The notes below the pieces were generated by a model that did no database searches, was not told the DNA's origin, and saw only the letters and a list, made by a program, of their open reading frames with translations. Position numbers and translations under genes: made by a program. This document shows, piece by piece, positions 32,170 through 45,300 of a stretch of DNA of 64,000 nucleotides; position 1 is the first letter of the stretch; every line of letters starts with the position of its first letter. The stretch is from Colius striatus (Eukaryota > Chordata > Aves > Coliiformes > Coliidae): the NCBI RefSeq assembly GCF_028858725.1, contig NC_084773.1:2222350-2286349 (forward strand). Direction: 5' to 3'.

Positions 32170-33860
32170 GACAACCGTGGTTTCTTAAGGACTTCTCAGT
32201 GCTATGCTTTTCTTCCAAAAAGAAACCAAACAGTGCTTTAAAATGCTGCCAGCAGCTGCTGCTCACTACATCTCCTACCTTTTAAATTAATACAGTCTTA
32301 TATTAAGTATACTGAAGTATATTAATATTCTTAATATAAGTATATTAATAGCAAGAATGCTTTTTAAAGTACTTTCATCAGATACAGAATCTCTTGCTTT
32401 AGTTGCCCTTTATTGTCATCCTCTTCATTATGTTGGGTATTCTAATAGCAGTTTTTCAGAGCAGCTTACATGTGCTACTGGTGCTTAGACTCCCATGTGT
32501 CAGTACCTTCTTTTGTTGAATAGAAGATTTAGCTCCGAGGCCTTGGGGATCCTGAGGGTATGGGATGGTGGTGCTGGGATCCTTCACACAGCTACAGATC
32601 GGCTGGTATGGAGCACGGTGTGTGTCACTGCAAGTGTTCTGCAAGCACTGAGTGCTCTTTCAAGTTAGAGCAAAGTTCAAGGCTGTTCTGCTACCTTGTC
32701 TTTGCTCACAGCCTTTCTTTTTACTAGTTCTCTCATGTCTGGAGCTGCTATTGCTTCTCTCTACTCTGCCATCCTTAATAGAAATGCCCATGTAAGATGC
32801 AGGAGGCTGCCTTGTTAACACCAATTTTCAAACTCCAAATAAGCTGAACTCGGTGATGTGAGGAAAGCAGCTCACATTGGGTGTACTGTGCAGCATAATA
32901 CTGGGCCTTTTTGTCTTTGCCTTTTTTATCTGCACTGTTTTGAGGAATTTAGAACCTTGGAAAGCTTTAGCAATTATGTTTCAGGCTTTTCTATCAGTTG
33001 GACTTTTCCATTGAATGAGTGACTACTGGTTGGGCAAAAAGTGCCTAATAATTTACTTGAAGCTCCACGCCACTGTGTTAATTAACCAGCCTTTAGTGTG
33101 GTACCTTTCATCCTGTGGCAATGTTACATGTTGTTTGGTTCATGGATTTTATAGCTGTTCATTTAAAAAGAAAAGAAACAAGTAATTTATTTTATGTTAT
33201 TTTTGTAAAGTGCTTTTAAAAGTTATCATCCAGTTTTGAAACTAGTTTTGTGTTAGTTTGTCCTGACCCAGTACATGGTATATACTTGTGCCATAAGCTT
33301 GGAAAACATAATCCAATTAGGTGTGTTGTAAAAACAAAAGTCAGTTTACACACAAATACAACTTAACATCCCCTTGGAGGCAAGCCAGGTTGTTATGGTT
33401 GGGGTTTGGGGTGGTTTCTTTTCCTCAAATTAGAACTATAAAACAAAAACCTGTGGGTCTTCAGTTTTCCCAAGTCCTTGCAGAGGTAGCAGGATGCTGG
33501 CTTAAAAGCATCTAGTGTCACAACTTCCTGGCCGACCTCTTCACTGTGTTATCACCCTGATGTCAAAATCTGACAGCTCACCTTGTGAAGAGAACATTGC
33601 TGCTATCAATCAGAGGGTTTTGGTTTGTTTTCTCCATTTGCAAACCACTGCATTCCCCTCTCTCTGCTGTCAGGACTGTTGATTCATTCACTCATCATGT
33701 TTCATAAGTAGCTTTCAACATTTCTTGCTGGATCCAGTTTAAGGGACACGGCTCTAAACAGTGTATGTCCTGTTTCTTCACTGGGAAAGTGTTACAGCAG
33801 CACATTCTTGCCTTTATTTTTATTGCTACAATAAACACATTTACCTGTTTCTTCAGCACT
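32170..33860 (+). other. HDHD5: HDHD5 3' UTR (extent inferred)
   Basis: Non-coding DNA after the stop. AATAAA at 33830-33835 is the best poly(A) signal candidate; another lies near 34031. An 11-bp perfect inverted repeat is at 32297-32307 and 32330-32340. Confidence 0.45.
32297..32340. repeat. AT-rich inverted repeat (11-bp arms, 22-nt loop) in HDHD5 3' UTR
   Basis: CTTATATTAAG at 32297-32307 is the exact reverse complement of CTTAATATAAG at 32330-32340. The transcribed strand could form a hairpin of A/U pairs. Function unknown; chance is possible in AT-rich DNA. Confidence 0.7.
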
Positions 33861-34770
33861 TTTCTGTAGTGCACCAACTCTTTGCAAAGTATGCCAAATA
33901 TTTCTAAGTAAAGATTGCAGTTTTGTAAAAAGTCAAGATGACTTGAGGTAGCATTGTTTCAATCCTGCAGCATGCTGTAGAGCTCTTTCAGCTGTTACTG
34001 GAAGCCATTTCAGGCTGTCAGTGAAGCAAAGAATAAACATGTGGAAGCTGATGAACAGAACATCTTCGGTTTGGTTTGGTTTGTTTTTTTTACCTCCCCC
34101 AGAACATGCAGGAACACCTCAAAAGTTTTGTGAAGGAGATGTGAATATACTCTTTAAAATTCATCCCTCAAGGACCTGTGAATATGTTCTTTAAACTTCA
34201 TCCCTCATGGAAACATTACCTTGTAATGCATATGTGTAAGAAAAAAACAACCCAAACCTGTTTGGCTGCCCATCAGGCTGCTACTGTTTTTCAGCTGACA
34301 GGAAGACAGGTTTCTATATCCTTTTTATACCATTTAGGCTGTGTCTGTGTTGCAAGGGTGTGAATGTTGCCCGAGGAGCCTGCCTGAGCTACCTTTAATG
34401 TGATTTTTGGTGTGAATGCATGTGTGGGTCTCCATAGCAGGCTCAGGTGCCACTACATTTGGAGATCTGTCAGCACAAACCAAAAAATAGGCAGTTGTTG
34501 CCACAGATGGTGGACAAAGATGATCAGTGTTTATGGGTATTACCATAAAACACCAAAGAGAAATGGTGGTGTAGTAGACACTTGTGGTATAGCAGTGTTG
34601 CTGGGCAAACATTCTGGTCGTGTATCATGAAAAAACAAATGTTTAAGGAAATATCTGAAGGGCTACAGTGAGTTATCACTGAGGATGTCTACCTGGAGCT
34701 CTTGCTAAATATGAAGGACCTCACACCATCCACTTGCCAGCTGCTCCCAGAAGTTCACTGCAGTACTTAG

Positions 34771-35146
34771 CTAAACAGCCCCAGGTCCTGCAGTGTTTCC
34801 TCAGAAGGATGATGCTCCAGTCCCCTGATCATCTTGGTGGCCCTGCACTGGCCTCTCTCCCTCTGGAGCTGGGGAGCCTAGAACTGGACACAGAACTCCA
34901 GATGAGGCCTCAGCAGGGCAGAGCAGAGGGGGAGCAGAACCTCCCTCAACCTGCTGCCCACACTCTTGATGCCCCCAGGATGCCATTGGCACATTGCTGC
35001 TCATGGTTAGTTTATTATCAACCAGCACTCCCAGGTCTGTCTCCTGGAGCTGCTCTCCAGCAGGTCACCCCCAGCCTGTCCTGGTGCATGGGGTTGTTCC
35101 TTCCCAGATGCAGGACTCTGCCCTTGTCCTTGTTGAACCTCATGAT
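34771..35146 (-). mobile_element. CR1 LINE fragment (antisense), 3' end missing
   Basis: Reverse complement of the CR1 3' ORF region: CCCCAGGTCCTGCAGTGTTT at the left, CCAGATGAGGCCTCAGCAGG in the middle, and TGTTGAACCTCATGATGTTC at the right. The standard CR1 tail is absent on the left side. Confidence 0.92.
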
Positions 35147-36283
35147 GTTCTTTGCCTTTGAGCAAGCCGCTTCCTCAGGCACACATTCAGTGTCTGTGTG
35201 CACTGAGCACTTACACTGAAGGTACAATTCTGAAGCACTACAGTTACAGTGTTTTGTAGTAGTTTACTTCTTTCCATAAACTGATCTAAAAGTTTTTTTC
35301 TCTGGGATAGCCTTGCTTATGTTGCTATGTCCTATGTTCTTCAGCAACCCAAACATGGTGATACACTGCAATATGGTGTAATCAAATCACAGCTAGAGAA
35401 GTGGAGCCTAAAAGCATTTCCATTGTATTAAGAGATAAGATGCAGCCTCAGCAATGTGGTGGGACTGGCAGATGAGTATTGGTAAGAATATTGAAGAAGA
35501 TCCTCTAAAGTGAATGTTTTCACTAAGCTGTGTTAGTATAGTATTGAAACCTGGTATATAATTTTTACACCTCTGTTGGAGTGCATTAAGCTTCATCCAG
35601 CAGGAATCCACCCGATGTGCATGGCAGAAGCTTCCCATCAAAAAACACCTTGTTCCAACCAAAAGTGTAATGCAGATATGACCACACACTTGGCAGAGTT
35701 GAGGTATTTAAGTCCAGGATCTTTTAAATTCTGGAAGAATGCAGAACATACATGGAATTTGGTCTGGGCTTTGGGGGATGCAAAGATGTCTGCTTTCACA
35801 CATGGCCTGGCTTCACTTCTTCACCATCAGCTGTAGTTTCTGAGGGGATTATGTGTCATTTCAGTGAATTAACCTTTTGGCAGAAGACAGTGAGATGCTC
35901 AAAGTAGAGTGTAGTTGTTTTCCACATTAATGCCTGGTTCTCTGAGAAGGTAACCGTGGCTTGCTTCCTCAACAGCTTTCAAAATGTACTTGTCCAGCCT
36001 ATCTCCCGTGGATGTGAACAGATATCAACATGTACTTAATTACCTTCAGCTTTCACATAAACTGTTCCTCAAAGCAGCACACACTTTTCAATGGCCTCAG
36101 CACGAGTACAGGTCACGAGCACGTCTCACAGGTATTTAGTTCAGCACAGCAAGGTCCCGGTGCTGGTTTCACCCTTGGGAAACTACCCCAGCCCCTGCAG
36201 TAAAACGACAGACTGGAAATGCCCTTGTCTTCAACACACGTGGGACCCCTCAGAAGTGAGTGTGCTTGTGAAGCGAAGGCAGG
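35147..36283. other. Intergenic DNA between HDHD5 and the 36.3 kb CpG region
   Basis: No exon, RNA gene or repeat is recognised. Open frames here are short and lack domains. Confidence 0.5.
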
Positions 36284-36640
36284 CGTGAAACTGACGCGGC
36301 CTGCGGCGGTGTATCCGCGCTGTGGCAGCTGAGCGCTATGGCGGCTGAGCGCTGCGGCGCTTCCCGCTCTGCTCCTGAGGGGCAGCGTGCGGCGTCCGCC
36401 GCCATCTTGGCTTTACCTCAGGGCGCCCGCGGCTGAGGCGCTGCTGGGCGGGCGGCAGGGCGAGGAGCCGGCTAATTGCCACTCGCTCCTCTTCTGGCTC
36501 CTTTCTAAAAAACGATTTTTGTCTCTTTTTTTTTTCCCACATCGTAGAAGTAGCAAAACGCAAAACTGTTCCCCCGAGTCGGCTCTGTAACGCTTAGAGT
36601 GTTCCTGGTTCTCCAGACCCGTGGACTTAAGTCCAGCTTG
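36284..36640 (+). promoter_or_regulatory. Orphan CpG-rich promoter-like region with YY1 site and candidate non-coding first exon
   Basis: CpG density rises sharply at 36284-36475 against AT-rich surroundings. A consensus YY1 element GCCGCCATCTT lies at 36398-36408, a typical position just downstream of a housekeeping start site. Plus-strand sequence runs to a strong donor (CAGCTTG/GTAAGTGGTA) with exon end at 36640. No known gene starts here on either strand as far as I can see. Confidence 0.55.
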
Positions 36641-37112
36641 GTAAGTGGTACTGTGAACTTGGCAGGCCCTCAATAAGCCAAAATGCTTAAAAAAGTAGCA
36701 TTCATCATGTTAGCTTCCTGTTGATGGCACCCTTTCACGGTTTCAAGCAAGTGCCAAGGTAAGGTTCTCCTGTCAGCGACTGAGAAATGGCACACAGGAG
36801 GTTGAGAGATGAGCTCAGAGTTTGGTGCTCTTGAACTCTCTCCCACCTGCTGGGAAAGAGATGTTTACGCCCAAATTTGCTGTAGATGGTTGCAAGTGAC
36901 TCTGAAATATACAAGCTTTGGTAATGCTCTGTTGTATGTTTGGGGTCTGTGTGCTTTATGAAACTGACGACTGGGCTTTTCTCAGCAAGAAAATAACCGA
37001 CTGGAGACACAGGTTGTTTCTCTAAAGTGTGGAAGGGGTGTACAGTTTAAAGGCCCTGGAGCACTTGGGTTTTGTTCCATCAGTGGCTGGACAGACTGGC
37101 AGAGGGGCAGCC

Positions 37113-37257
37113 ATGGTTTCTCAGCTCTCGATTTTCACAGCGTCAGTGTCGGTCCTTGTCAGCTTGTTCTTGTTCAAAAAGTGTTTTGAGATGATGGATG
37201 GAAAGCAGGAGTATGACCAAATGTTTCACAGAAATATTGTGCTTTGGCTTTTCCAAT
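37113..37257 (+). CDS. Candidate small-protein start exon (48 aa, one predicted membrane segment), hypothetical
   Basis: I do not recognise this sequence. An ATG in GCCATGG context is preceded by a plausible acceptor (TTTTGTTCCATCAG, ending 37083). It opens a frame starting MVSQLSIFTASVSVLVSLFL, then FKKCFEMMDG, and is cut after 48 codons plus one base by a good donor CCAAT/GTAAGTTA at 37258. Residues 5-21 would form a single hydrophobic segment, followed by a charged tail. It lies about 0.5 kb downstream of the CpG region and its donor at 36640, as exon 2 of the same transcript would. No downstream exon was identified, so it may instead be a long non-coding RNA exon or chance. Confidence 0.3.
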
Positions 37258-39399
37258 GTAAGTTATTTTTGTTCCCGACATCTAGGATAGAAGCTCAATT
37301 ACTTGTTGGGAATGTAGCTCCAAGCACACTATCTGTGTGCAGTAGCACCAACACATCCACCTTTGTCATGTTTAATTTGTACAAAGTAAAGATACATTTG
37401 AAATTAATGTACATGTATATATTGCTTTCAATTATACTAATTGCACAGGCAGCTGAAAGTGTTTGAACTAGCCCAGACCTCTGATTGCTTCAGGTTTCCA
37501 CCCACCCAGTCTTCTGTGTGCCGGTTAAAAGCCTGAATGCTGTGTTGTTATGTCAAATGCAGTGCAGCTATTTTGTCCCTTCACCTAGTCCCACTAGGGA
37601 CTAAAGGAAGATAAAAATAATTCTACACACAGAAGGCAGTTGCTGAAAGAGGCAGAAATCCCATGCCTTCAGTGTCAGAGGCAAGAAGCCAGGATTACAA
37701 GAGTTTCTTTAAAACTCAATGGTGTGCTTGTATATTCTATAACTTAAAAAGAAATGGGTACTATCAGTCTTTATTGTATGGTATCACTGCATATCTTACA
37801 CAGCCTGCATTAGACTATTTTGTCTACACAAGGATCAATTCTTGGTAATGAACTGTGTCCTGTTTTCACCACTGAGACAGCCTCTATTTCAGAAAGGAAT
37901 ACATACTGAAAATGAAACAGATGGGCTTATGTTGTGTAAAGATGAGTTTGCTTCATGTAACTAAGATCACCTGAGACTTGGCCAGTCTAATTGAAAGTTC
38001 TTCTTGCATTTTGTTGATCTTTTATGCCAAGCTCAGAATCCAGTATCAGAATCTAAGATCGTACTAAACGTGTCTTACAGTTTTTAACACTCCCTGGGGA
38101 GATGGTGGCCACTCATCTCTTGCCCCCTCATCAGTTTGGGGTTGTGTGGTCTGTGTGTCATATAGTACTTTGGAAGATGACCCGGGAAGCAGCTATGAAA
38201 CTACTCAGTTATATTGACACAGGTGTGTGTGCTTTCTGCTCTGGAAATATTGAGAGCTTACTAAGAGCAAGCCAGGCAGGTTCCAAGGTTCAAACAAAGT
38301 GACATATGACTTGCTCATCACTGGCATATACTGGAAAAGCACAGGCTTAATTTTGAAGGCCAGATGTTTGACAGAGTTTAGAGAGAACTGTTCTACATGT
38401 TATACTGTAGGACTGTACTATAATAATGCTGTCATTTACAGAAACGAAACCCATCTTTGTATAAACTGCTACACTTTGTACATCCCAGCCTCAGAATTCA
38501 CAGCTTGTGTTCCATTCTGTATTTGTTTCTTGGTAAGTTATTCTTTTCCCCACACAGATGTAGAAAGTATATTATTGATGTGCAGAATATGTGAAGTAGA
38601 TGGAAAAACAAAGGTCACTACCTACAAAGAGTAGGTACATGTTAAGCATGACGCTTGCACTGTTTCTCTCTCACACCAATTCTCTACAGCACTGTGCATG
38701 TGCTGTGACACGTACAGTTACATCCAGAATGTGTCAGGAGTGAAGAGTGTGTTATTACAAGAGATTTAACTAATGACTTCAGCTGTACCCTGTACTCTAA
38801 GGAACCAGCTTTAGAGCATGGCCATTTCATTGCAAACTACTGGTTGCTGGTTTGGTACCTGAGGCTGTTATTGAAGTAGTAGACTGCATACAGAACCAAA
38901 TCATTAAATATTTGGTTCCTGTGGGTCAAAAGTGCTCATCTACTGATGTTAGAATTAATAGAAAGGGCTGTCACTTTGTTTAATTTACAGCAATTAAATA
39001 AAATCCACGAGCTAAATGTTCCCTTGGGAAGGTGCAGTTGGAACTACATTGTTGACACTTAACTGTAAGCACTTCTTTTGTTATTTGCACTTCTCCAACA
39101 CTGAGGACTTTGATTTTTATTCTTAATCTTTCTGGACAGTTATGTTGGAGAGCTTAACTAACTGGAAATGATTTCATGTGCATGCATTTATGTAAGTGAT
39201 GGGTTGTTGTAAGGATAAGAGGAAGAGAGAGAAGCAGTTTTGTTTAATAAAGAGTGCATTAGATGGTATCCTGTGTAAAAGCAGAAGACCATACAGCACT
39301 GCAGAACAGGATACACCATTTCTCAAAACTCCATTTTGTTTCTGATAATAAACCACAGCAAGGTATGTGCATGAAATCACAACAAAAGATATTAATTGC
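37258..39399. other. Non-coding DNA, no gene seen
   Basis: AT-rich, with no CR1 or other recognised repeat. The open frame at 38299-38634 (+) has no domain similarity that I know. Downstream exons of the 36.3-37.3 kb candidate transcript, if real, should be sought here and beyond. Confidence 0.45.
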
Positions 39400-42300
39400 C
39401 AACCGTTTAATTAAACCTCTTTAATGATACACAGTACAATGTATCCACTACTTTGCTAAAATTCACAACAAAAAGCAGGTTTCTTATGTTTAAAAATATT
39501 TTTCATAATAAATTCATAAATAGATGAAGGTAAAGTATAAAAAATTACTGTAGTATGCAAGCTTGCTCCCTTGTTTCCTCATATTCCAAATGATCTAGTC
39601 AGTATTGTGATAAGAAAGTTTAAAAGCAAAGTAGCTGCTGATGATTAGAAACGTACAGCCTGCATCTCTTGAAGAAACCTTGAAAAACACCAACGGATTT
39701 GTCCTAGAAAATGCAGAACCATTTTAACACTGTTACCATCCAAACCCCTCAAGTAATTTTGGAATGCAGTGAATGAATTCAATATGAATTAGAGATTTTT
39801 TTTACGTTCTCCCCAGCAGGTGTGTGAGCCAGACTCACTTGAATGCTATCTAGTCTCTGGAGTTGTGGGTTTTATGTCTGTCAGAGATCAGTGAGTGAGG
39901 CACGAAAGAGGGAAAAGCTGGTTGACAGCACTGAGCATATCTAACTATCAAAAATCTTAGCATTTCTCCTTACAGACTTATAAAATAGAAATCTTTAAAG
40001 ACTCTTACAAATAACTAAATTCACCTTCTGCTGGGTATATGTCTGTACCCACTTTCTCTCTGGCAAGCAGGACAGGGTCTGATCTCACCTGATGGCTTTT
40101 GAAATGGTGTGTGTGTGCAGCACCATTCCAACCCTTCATGCTGTCTCATAAATCCCTTATATGGCACCATCAAACTGTGGTAGCAAAGTCAGTCTCGTTG
40201 ATATTGTCACTCTCTTAAGAAAACCTATATAGCATTTGATTTTGTCAAGTACCAAACTACTTTTCACACTTAGAATAGTCTACCTGAAATACCATTTCTA
40301 AAGGGGAAAAATGGTTACTTAAGCACAGCATAGGGAATGAAGATGAAAATTATAGAACCAGTCAGGATGCTCTGCCTTTCACATTAATGTACATTTGGTC
40401 TGATAAGCAGTTCCCTTTACTGCAAAAGCAGTTCTGTACAACTTTTGTGCTTATTTGCAGTGGTAACTAGATGCTTTTGAAGACATTGGTAGGCACCTGT
40501 CTGCAGCTTTAGCCTTTCTGAAAATCCAGCTCTTAACTCACTTTCTTTTAAGTACCTTTGCATTGTCAAGACAAGTTTGCATGCTGTGTTCAAAGGACAA
40601 TCTTTCACACCCTCATTTTCATACATAATAGCTAAGGTACCCCAAATCACTCCCTCACATCTTCCTTACAAGTCTGTACTGTGCCTAGAATTTATTGCAG
40701 AAAAAGAGATGTTGCTCATGGTGTGTTCTGCAGTGCAGGGACAGAAAAGAGACTGCCTGGTGGAAGTATACAGATGGGTGCTAGTCAGGTACCTTAAAAA
40801 GACAATTTTGGTCATATATAACGTACTTTTAGCTAAAATGTACATCTGAATAGTGTGTACTTCAGGATATCTGAGTGAGTTCATGGAGGAATAAACTCTT
40901 ACTCTGTAGTCAATGACAAGATCCACGTTCTTATGAAAACTTAAAACAGGTGACTACTGTTCTTAGTATCCTAGTCTAGGCTTTAAAGTAAAACATGTAA
41001 TTCTGGGATGTTTTCTATGTTATGACTAAAGGAAAAGAAAATAATGCACTTGTAATAACTTCTCTGTTCACAGCAATTTTTGAATGGCTTAAGTAAGCCT
41101 TAGAAGTGTCTTAAACAGAAGCAGCTTTGTGAAGCTGCTGTACCTACTCAGTATCTCACCCTGACTTGCACTACCGTCTCGGATGAATGATCACTAGCTG
41201 GACTTGACTGATTGCTGAGTACAGTGAATTATAGACACACTTTGCAGGTATTAAGGAACTGTCACAGGAGCAGGAGATTAATAGCTACACATGTGCAAAA
41301 ACCTGTTGGCTATAGACTATCTGCTGGCCCAGCAGCACTTTGTGATAGGAAGAACAATCAGTTTTCTGGTAAATTTCAGTTTGGAAGAAAGTAGACATTA
41401 GTGTCACAGTTCAGTTGGATAATCAAATTGGAAATAACTTAGTTGAAGCCTAAGAATACCTTGCAAAAGAAACATGGAAAGTGACTTTTTTAATCATAAA
41501 GAGAGCTTCAATAATTGTTTTATCAAAGTATGATCTTGGGTTTTCTAAAGGTTTTCAAATGGTGTCCTAGGGGAGAGAGACATACTTTTAACTTCATAAT
41601 GGAAGGAATAAGCTCTATATACAGCTTTAAGTCCATTTTACAGCTCTCCACACTCAACTATGCTGATACCACACACTTAACTAGTTTAATCAGTCCATTC
41701 CTCTTCAGTATAGACAGCAGTCAAATTTCTGTGGTACAAGAAGCAAAGTTGGGGAAAACCCCTCACGATTTGGGAAGGCAAGTATTTGCTTTGAACTGAG
41801 TAAGCATTGATTAAACCCAAGATATTTATTTGGACTAAACAGAAGATCTTCCCTGACTTACTCAGGCCTCACTGTGCTTATCCTTGGGAAGTTCTTCTGT
41901 TCCCCTGTTTTCCACTGGCTGCTGACTCATATGGAAAACCAAGACAATTGTTGCCTAAGTCTGTCTTCAGTGGCACCTAAAGGTACCAATGGAGTACAGG
42001 TAACAGCCTTTATCAGTATTTAAGAGAAACCCTTGTTAAAAAACAGACACAATGAAAGAAAAAATCCCAACCCCTATTGTGCCTCAAGGAATTCTTTTTA
42101 AAATGCATTTTAACAGTTTTTCAGTCATTAAACAAATGCTATCTAAGATCAGGATAGGAGAGTATGCTGGCTATTTTTACCTAACCTCTGATAATGATTC
42201 CACAGACAGCAAATATACATTTGGGCTGGCTAGTTTGGTTTTGTAACCCTGCTCTTTTTCAAGTAAATGAAAAGGAAATGATAAAATAGATGCAGAGGGC

Positions 42301-45300
42301 TAAACTTGTGCTAGAAATCAGAACATCTAGCTATGATGCTGTGAATAGTTGGAAGAGTTTATGTAAAGTGTGCAGTGGGGGATTGCAATGAAATACTTCC
42401 ACCTGAGATTTTTCTGCAGCTTTGAATAACGTTGTAACCTAATTCAATGGAGTTAAAAGAGATCTAACATTACCTGGCCAGTAAAAGCTAAGATACCCAG
42501 GAGGCTGGTTCTCTAACTGAAATGTCAGATCAGCACCAAAAGATACTACACAAAAACAAAACTGAGACAGTATTTCCCAAATCTGTGAATGTTTTCTTAC
42601 TGCATGGAAAAGAATTGTCAAATCTGATAATAGCCCAGTTATAAAGGACTCTGCTCTGACTCTACAGTCACTCTACTTCCTATAACTGTAATAAAATGTA
42701 ACTGTTAATCTACATTAACACTGTGGCATCTTACTGCTAAATTAGTAAATCTAGAATGCCTTGTAGTTGATGAAACAAGCCAGTATCATTTGAGAAAGGG
42801 TAATTAAGTGGTTAGAGTGATTAGCCTAAACTTTGGAATTCGCTTCCTTTCAATTCTGCCAAGAACTACACCTGTCCTAGGGCTTATTGCTCTTCAATTG
42901 CCTCCCTTTGTGTACCAGAGGGTGTGAATACAAGCTACATGGTCATCAACTACTGGAGCAAAGTGAGTCATGTGAGAACTAACTCTTCAACAAAAGGCTA
43001 CACATACTTGCTCCAATTGCCTTGAATTTTCTCTGTTTACTAGTTGTACACTTTGCCTGGAACCTGGTTTGTTTCTGTGGAGTCTGGGAATGGCTGACAG
43101 GGGTTAAAGTGAGCACTCTCCAAGGTTGGGAGATGCCAAAAGGAGAGTCACTTTATTTTTCAGTTTCACAAAGCATGTATTGTTCTCACTTTGTTTGCCC
43201 AAAATAATGCAATAGGGTAAACATCAGTGGTCTGTTAATATATATGTGCTGTGGAAGCAGGATAGGTAAAGGGAAATGACTTCTATTACCCTCCACTTCC
43301 CTTGGGATTGGCACGAGGTGGCAAGAGACATTCAAATGGTCAGCTGGCTGGGACAATGAGACTAAGTAACAGAAGTGTAAATCTCAGTGGGACAATATAT
43401 TCTGGGGCAAATCAAGGAAAGGCTTTAATGGTACTTAAGGGTTCTACTGCAGGAGTGTTTACATTCTGTCATGTACTATGCAGTAACACATGTATTGCAC
43501 CTGATCTATTCAAATAAATATGATCTGTAAAGGGAAAGATAAAAGTGAGCAAGATCTCCACTCTTGATGAAGCTCTTGGCAATCTATGTGGTATTAGCTG
43601 GCCTTCCCTTAGTTTTATAGTTTTCCCCATGGAAGACTGAGCTGCTTTCCAGCACAGTGAGAGTGATAAAGTCACTGGGGCTTTTCTGCTGTTCTGAAGT
43701 ATTTTAATTTGTAAAATATTTTGTTTTGCAAAGCAAATGTTATCAGGTTGCTGGGCTGGCATTTATTTGGTGTGATATTTGCAGAATTACAAATATTTGT
43801 CCAAGCTCCATCCATGATGATGGACTGGATGAGTAACTGGAGATAAAATTAGCTGAACTCAAAACCAATACAAAGGATAACAATGCCCATGCTCCTGTGA
43901 ACCACATTCTGCTGATGGTTTCAGTTCAGTATTTGCTTCTGCATTCCACTCCTAAGTGTTACAAGGCAGGGATCAATGTCCCCTCCTGTGTTTTTGTAAT
44001 ATTTTGCTCACTTTGGGTACTGCCAAAACTAAATGATAAACACTAATCTAAATACATGGTCAGCCAAGGAGAACTGCTTAAAAGCAATTCCTGCACCATA
44101 GTCTTGTTAATGTTCAACTGCCAGTAAACAGGATTCTTGGCAAATGTTTATGCTGTTAACTCTGATCATGCACTACTGAATTATTCACTTGATGTACAGC
44201 AGTGCACATTTGTAACCTAAGATTTGCAACTGAGATTTTTACCCATAAATATCAGGTTTACTGCTACTCACTCTCTTCACTCTGGTATCCTTTCAGTTTC
44301 AGAAGGGTCAGTAGAATTAAGTCAACAGGACTCCCTTCCCAATACTTGAATTACGTAGCTCTGTGTGTGAATTAGGGATTTAATACAAGTTTCCAGAAGG
44401 GGAATGGAAAGCTCTAAGTCACATTTACTGTTTAATTTATTTCTGGTCAAGAAAGTATCAGCCTAGTGAGTACTGTGCTATTACAAATAGACAAGGAAAG
44501 GGTTTGGTAAATGAAATGGCCTTTTACTACTGAGAGCCCAAGCACTGTCATTCACATCTGCTGCTAACCTGAAAATAAACTAGTCTGTTAGTCTATGTTC
44601 CCTCTTGTTCAGTTAGGCAGAGCATGCAAACTTGTATTGCACTGGTTACAACAGAGAAGGGGCAAGAGTTAGAAGACAAAGCTGACTTAAAGCCACTGTC
44701 TGAATCTTCTGCAGCAAAACAAAAACTAATCTGAATTTGAGAACACAGCAACAAACCACTGATGCTGTTTCATGTTTTCTGAGTGAAAGAGACTAATCTG
44801 CAGACAGTCTCAGCCTTCAAGACTAGTTTAAGAGATATAGGTGAGCAAGTTGTAAGGAAAAGTAGAGCACTTGGTCTAATTCTGTTTGTTTACTAAACAA
44901 ACCTCAAACCTAAGAAAATGGATTGATAACAGTTTTCCTTCTACTGTAAAAACACCATCATTCACTGACTGTATTGGAAGGAGGATTTCTGTTCATTTTA
45001 CTCCAGTTTGGAGATGAATTCTTTTGTAAACTACTGATTTTGATTTAATTAGCAGCAATACTGTTCTTAAACACATGTTCTTAAACGTTTCATCAGCATG
45101 GCTTCAATAATTTGGCACTAATCCAGCAAAGGGTGGGAGGCAGAGCTTATCTGAGGGTCCACATTCAAACACGCAGAACTGCGGGGCTCTGACCTACAGC
45201 TGTAAAATACAAGATGTCAAGACAAAGTCAAATGCTTGCCAGTATCCTGTATCTTAAGGACCATCTGATCAGGAGGAAAAGCAGTCACCAGGCTTGTGAA

